The notes beneath the pieces were generated by a model. The model was not told where the DNA came from. It did no database searches and was given only the letters and a program-made list of their open reading frames with translations. Shown here piece after piece: positions 61,380 through 64,000 of a stretch of DNA of 64,000 nt. A program made the translations under genes and the position numbers. Numbering within the stretch: the first letter of the stretch is position 1; each line of letters opens with the position of its first letter. The stretch is from Pseudomonas wuhanensis (GTDB lineage: Bacteria > Pseudomonadota > Gammaproteobacteria > Pseudomonadales > Pseudomonadaceae), in NCBI RefSeq assembly GCF_030687395.1, contig NZ_CP117430.1, positions 2,480,001 to 2,544,000 on the forward strand, in the 5' to 3' direction.

Positions 61380-61934
61380 TTAAAAATTTTCTGCCTCGGG
61401 CGCACGGAAGGCCTTACTGTAATAGCCAGACTGGTCGAAACAGCAAACCTGCTTCTTGCCGGATGCAAGCATATCGCAGGCGTCACCCATTCGTTTTACG
61501 CGCGTCTTAAGTTGCTTGGCTGAAGTAATCCAGTGTATCCAGTCTACTCGTGCGAGGGTCGTCGTATTGTTCCAAACTTTACGAGCCTCAGGAGTGGCTG
61601 CCAGTGCCTCCTGAAAATCTGGTGGGATGTCAGGCTCGGGTTCCTTCTTCACAGGGGTTAGCTCAAGCGTAACGATATCCCCAACGGTCGCGCCTGCGGC
61701 TTCGTATAACTCTCTACTTACCTGCAGCCAATGGCTCAGCTGACCATCCGGCTCAAGGGTTGCCTGGAAATGGTGCCCATTGATTGTGCCTTCAACTGTC
61801 GTCCTTCCTCGCCTCGGAAGCTGTTCACTCGCGTCTCTTGGCAGTACTACGAACGCCCACGACGTATCATTACCGGGCTTTGCCGGACGAAGAAGCTTTG
61901 CTTCGAATCGGGATTTCACATCGATTGTTGTCAT
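61380..61934 (-). CDS. YdeI/OmpD-associated family protein with DUF1905
   Basis: A 184-residue protein joining a DUF1905 domain (SRFEAKLLRPAKPGNDTSWAFVVLPRDASEQLPRRGRTTVEGTINGHHFQATLEPDGQLSHWLQVSRELYEAAGATVGDIVTLEL) to a YdeI-type C-terminal region (PDIPPDFQEALAATPEARKVWNNTTTLARVDWIHWITSAKQLKTRVKRM). The family is widespread and of unknown function. The start has an excellent GGAGGAG. Confidence 0.88.
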   Translation of the reverse strand: MTTIDVKSRFEAKLLRPAKPGNDTSWAFVVLPRDASEQLPRRGRTTVEGTINGHHFQATLEPDGQLSHWLQVSRELYEAAGATVGDIVTLELTPVKKEPEPDIPPDFQEALAATPEARKVWNNTTTLARVDWIHWITSAKQLKTRVKRMGDACDMLASGKKQVCCFDQSGYYSKAFRAPEAENF

Positions 61935-61963
61935 TGCAACTCCTCCAACTAATACGCTTAACT

Positions 61964-62172
61964 ACTGATCCAGACGCCCGTTCCATGATGACGCGTGGCA
62001 CTGGAATCGTCAGCTACAACGTGCAAACTGCGGTCGACACCACCATTTGATCGTTGCGCATGAGGTGACCAACGTCGGTTCCGATCGCGATCAACTCAGC
62101 TCGATGGCCAAGCAAGTCCGCGAGATGAATCCACAGCCGAATGCAGACATTAGTCGCTATCGCAAAGGTTAG
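61964..62172 (+). pseudogene. Internal fragment of an IS1182-family transposase
   Basis: About 70 codons of an IS1182-type transposase, in two frames: first TDPDARSMMTRGTGIVSYNVQTAVDTT, then after a frameshift near 62040 HLIVAHEVTNVGSDRDQLSSMAKQVREMN. This is the core segment with the VxYNVQTAVD signature. Neither end nor inverted repeats are left. It marks a former IS site beside the YdeI gene. Confidence 0.8.
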
Positions 62173-62231
62173 CGAATCAGAATACCCGGACTGACAGCAA
62201 ACCAATCGTATGTCTGAAAAGGGTGAGGCCA

Positions 62232-62708
62232 TTGAAATTAAAGTTCAGCCACGTGGATGTTCTCGTCGAAGACCTCGAGGAAGCGTGCAGGTATTACGCC
62301 CGAGTCTTCAGCGCCAGGATTTCCAAGACACTTGATTGGCAGCGCGACGGTTTGCATGTGCGCTATGCGATCGTCATGTTTGGAACGGAGCGCCTTATGT
62401 TAGTGCAACCGTTTACCGGAAATCTCAAGGCGCTAATGGACTCCAACGGCGAAGGCACGATCTACCGTCACTGCTATTCCACGCCAGACATTGAGGCCGT
62501 CTACGACGAATTGATCGATGCAGGCGTCCAGCCGGAAAATGAGAACGGAAAACCACTGTCTCGCGACAATCTCCAATCGCCCAGTGGGACACGCATCATT
62601 TGGTTACCGAAACGCTTTGGGCATTTTTCTATTGAGCTGCTTGAAGAGAAAGAGCTGGAGGCATTTATCAAGGATGCATTTGCCGAGGAACCTGCACAAA
62701 TCTTCTAA
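62232..62708 (+). CDS. VOC-family (glyoxalase/bleomycin-resistance-like) protein
   Basis: A 158-residue VOC protein: KFSHVDVLVEDLEEACRYYARVFSARI at the start, FGTERLMLVQPFTGNL, YRHCYSTPDIEAVYDELIDAGVQ and PSGTRIIWLPKRFGHFSIELLE. Metal positions (H in SHVDV, H in YRHCY, E in SIELLEE) agree with the fold. Members include dioxygenases, lyases and antibiotic-binding proteins; the substrate is unknown. A TTG start at 62232 with AAGGG is preferred over GTG 62223, which lacks room for a ribosome binding site. Confidence 0.85.
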   Translation: MKLKFSHVDVLVEDLEEACRYYARVFSARISKTLDWQRDGLHVRYAIVMFGTERLMLVQPFTGNLKALMDSNGEGTIYRHCYSTPDIEAVYDELIDAGVQPENENGKPLSRDNLQSPSGTRIIWLPKRFGHFSIELLEEKELEAFIKDAFAEEPAQIF

Positions 62709-62783
62709 ACGTTCTTTTCCATTGCGCGGTAATTTAGTCGTTCGCACAGATCAACGCTGAACCATTACCTTTGGAGCCTATCC

Positions 62784-63620
62784 GTGGATAGACGCAACTG
62801 GATTGAGCTGTCCCAGGACGCCGATACCGGGATTGAATCGATTCGTGCCCATTTTCAGGGGCATGCCTACGATCCGCATTGGCATGACAGTTTTTTGGTC
62901 GGGGTTACCGAGCAGGGGGTGCAGCAGTTCAATTGCCGGCGCGTTCGCCACCTCAGTACGCCGGGCAAGGTATTCATGCTGGAGCCGGGGGAGATCCACG
63001 ATGGGCATGCGCCGACCGAGGAGGGGTTTACCTATTCCATGCTCTACCTCGATCCGCACTGGCTGGAGCGGGAGTTGCACGCGTTGTTCGAGCACGCACC
63101 GACCAACAGTCAGCCGGGTTTTGCCGACACCCTGAGCCAGGATCCGCGCCTGGCCACTGCCATTTTTCAAGCCTTCCACGCGCTCCATGAGGGCGACTTG
63201 CGCATCGTGCGCCAGAGCGCCATCGACACCTTGTTGGGTTCGCTCACTTGCCACCTTGATTGGCGCAAGCGTCAGGCCTTTGATCCGCGCCTGCCGTGGG
63301 TGGCCCAGGTTGCGCGTGATTATTTGCATGCCCATGTCTACGAAGACATCGGGCTGGATGATCTGGCCCAAGCCTGTGGTGTTGATCGCTTTCGCCTGAC
63401 GCGGGCCTTCAAGGCAGCCTTTGGGCTGGCGCCTCATGCTTATTTGATCCAGCTGCGCCTGGCCAAGGCGCGACAGCTGCTGGCGCGGGGCGAGTCGCCG
63501 GCGCAGGTGGCCAGTGCTCTCGGGTTCGCCGATCAAAGCCATATGGGGCGCTGGTTCCGCCGCGCCTATCAGCTCACACCCGCGGATTACCGCAAGCGCT
63601 GCTCAAACCTTCCAGACTGA
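62784..63620 (+). CDS. AraC-family regulator with cupin sensor
   Basis: A 278-residue AraC regulator. Sensor: FQGHAYDPHWHDSFLVGVTEQGVQQFNCR and PGKVFMLEPGEIHDGHAPTEEGFTYSMLYLDP. HTH: IGLDDLAQACGVDRFRLTRAFKAAFGLAPHAYLIQLRLAKARQLLARG and QVASALGFADQSHMGRWFRRAYQLTPADYRKR. GTG start with TTTGGAG upstream. It is the usual partner of a LysE-type exporter, which begins 51 nt downstream on the same strand, and probably controls it. Confidence 0.9.
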   Translation: MDRRNWIELSQDADTGIESIRAHFQGHAYDPHWHDSFLVGVTEQGVQQFNCRRVRHLSTPGKVFMLEPGEIHDGHAPTEEGFTYSMLYLDPHWLERELHALFEHAPTNSQPGFADTLSQDPRLATAIFQAFHALHEGDLRIVRQSAIDTLLGSLTCHLDWRKRQAFDPRLPWVAQVARDYLHAHVYEDIGLDDLAQACGVDRFRLTRAFKAAFGLAPHAYLIQLRLAKARQLLARGESPAQVASALGFADQSHMGRWFRRAYQLTPADYRKRCSNLPD

Positions 63621-63671
63621 ATCCCGCTGACTCGCGATCATGGTTTCCTTTCTGATCAAGGAGTCCATGCC

Positions 63672-64000
63672 ATGGAATCGTTGCTGCCTTTCCTGTTGTT
63701 TGCATTCGTTGCCTCGATTACCCCGGGACCGACCAATATTCTGGTGTTGAGCCACAGTTCACGGCGAGGGCTGGGTGCCACATTGCCGATCATTTTTGGC
63801 GCATGCGGGGCGGCGGCGCTGATTGTGTTTGCAGTCGGGCTCGGTGTGGGCGAAACGCTGCTGCGGTTTCCCCGTGTGCAGCAGGCGATGGCTTGGGCCG
63901 GGGTGCTCTGGTTGAGTTGGCTGGCCTGGCAAATCTTTCAAAGCGCGCCGCCGTCCCTGGACCCGACCACCCCGCGCGACGAAGGTCTCAGCGTGTTCGG
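63672..64000 (+). CDS. LysE-family amino-acid exporter, cut by window end
   Basis: The N-terminal 109 residues of a LysE/RhtB-type exporter: LLPFLLFAFVASITPGPTNILVLSHSSRRGLGATLPIIFGACGAAALIVFAVGLGVGETLLRFPRVQQAMAWAGVLWLSWLAWQIFQSAP. The TPGPTN motif in the first helix is the family signature. The remaining half (about 100 residues) lies beyond the window. It is probably controlled by the AraC gene upstream. Confidence 0.9.
   Translation, partial: MESLLPFLLFAFVASITPGPTNILVLSHSSRRGLGATLPIIFGACGAAALIVFAVGLGVGETLLRFPRVQQAMAWAGVLWLSWLAWQIFQSAPPSLDPTTPRDEGLSVF

Noticed and set aside
1..64000. tRNA, rRNA and prophage genes
   Set aside because: No tRNA cloverleaf, rRNA segment, or phage structural gene was noticed by eye; a tRNAscan or Infernal run would be needed to exclude them fully.

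Overview
The window is a 64 kb piece of a Pseudomonas chromosome, most likely from the P. fluorescens group. The reasons are the high GC content, many short REP/REPIN palindromes of the type common in that group, a DUF6124 gene behind a long structured leader, and a xylR-xylAFGH locus in the usual order. No rRNA, tRNA, CRISPR array, replication origin or prophage core was seen. Most of the window is accessory metabolism and regulation, with small decayed fragments scattered through it.

Layout. 0-9.4 kb: a small HTH gene, a lipoprotein, an acetyltransferase, a hemerythrin, a two-gene membrane unit, a NudK-type Nudix hydrolase followed by a truncated AraC remnant, Ogt, gamma-glutamyltranspeptidase, a cysteine hydrolase, a LuxR-type regulator and a RES/Xre toxin-antitoxin pair. 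9.5-16 kb: a DUF6124 gene with a structured leader, two exported YtcJ-like amidohydrolases with a TorF-type porin and the stump of an NCS1 transporter, and a 1-Cys peroxiredoxin. 16-21.4 kb: a LacI-controlled sugar or polyol locus (Gfo/Idh oxidoreductase, TIM-barrel isomerase, NHS-type permease) with a perfect operator. 21.5-31.9 kb: a CAP protein, AraC and cupin genes, an orphan FleN-like ATPase, a thioesterase-SLATT-PF04008 cluster, YfcF, a hydrolase, cytochrome c, small lipoproteins, a short Ppx/GppA protein and an ArsC-like protein.

31.9-33.4 kb is an intact IS4-family element. It sits inside the intrinsic terminator of the ArsC-like gene and is flanked by 12-bp target duplications. Next to it is an exported protein made of nine 13-residue repeats. 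34-46 kb holds regulator/transport pairs (TSUP with LysR, TetR with MFS), two exported alpha/beta hydrolases, an MBL-fold hydrolase, a DSD1-type PLP enzyme overlapping a RidA gene, and three LysR genes. 46-51 kb has GFA, a small conserved protein, a truncated nucleotidyltransferase, TrkH, a patatin lipoprotein and an exported HExxH protein.

51.3-58 kb is the xylose locus: isomerase XylA and the ABC importer XylFGH on the minus strand, with the activator XylR divergent. 58-64 kb has a TrmK-like methyltransferase, an ArsR/ArsO-type pair with an operator filling the promoter spacer, a zinc-ribbon membrane protein, a YdeI/DUF1905 protein, an IS1182 transposase remnant, a VOC protein, and an AraC gene beside a LysE exporter cut by the window end.

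The most interesting items are the DUF6124 leader RNA with competing pairings, the 13-residue repeat protein, the thioesterase-SLATT-PF04008 cluster, the IS4 insertion into a terminator together with solo copies of its inverted repeat elsewhere, and the twin amidohydrolase/porin cassette. All function calls rest on motif recognition by eye; no database search was run.
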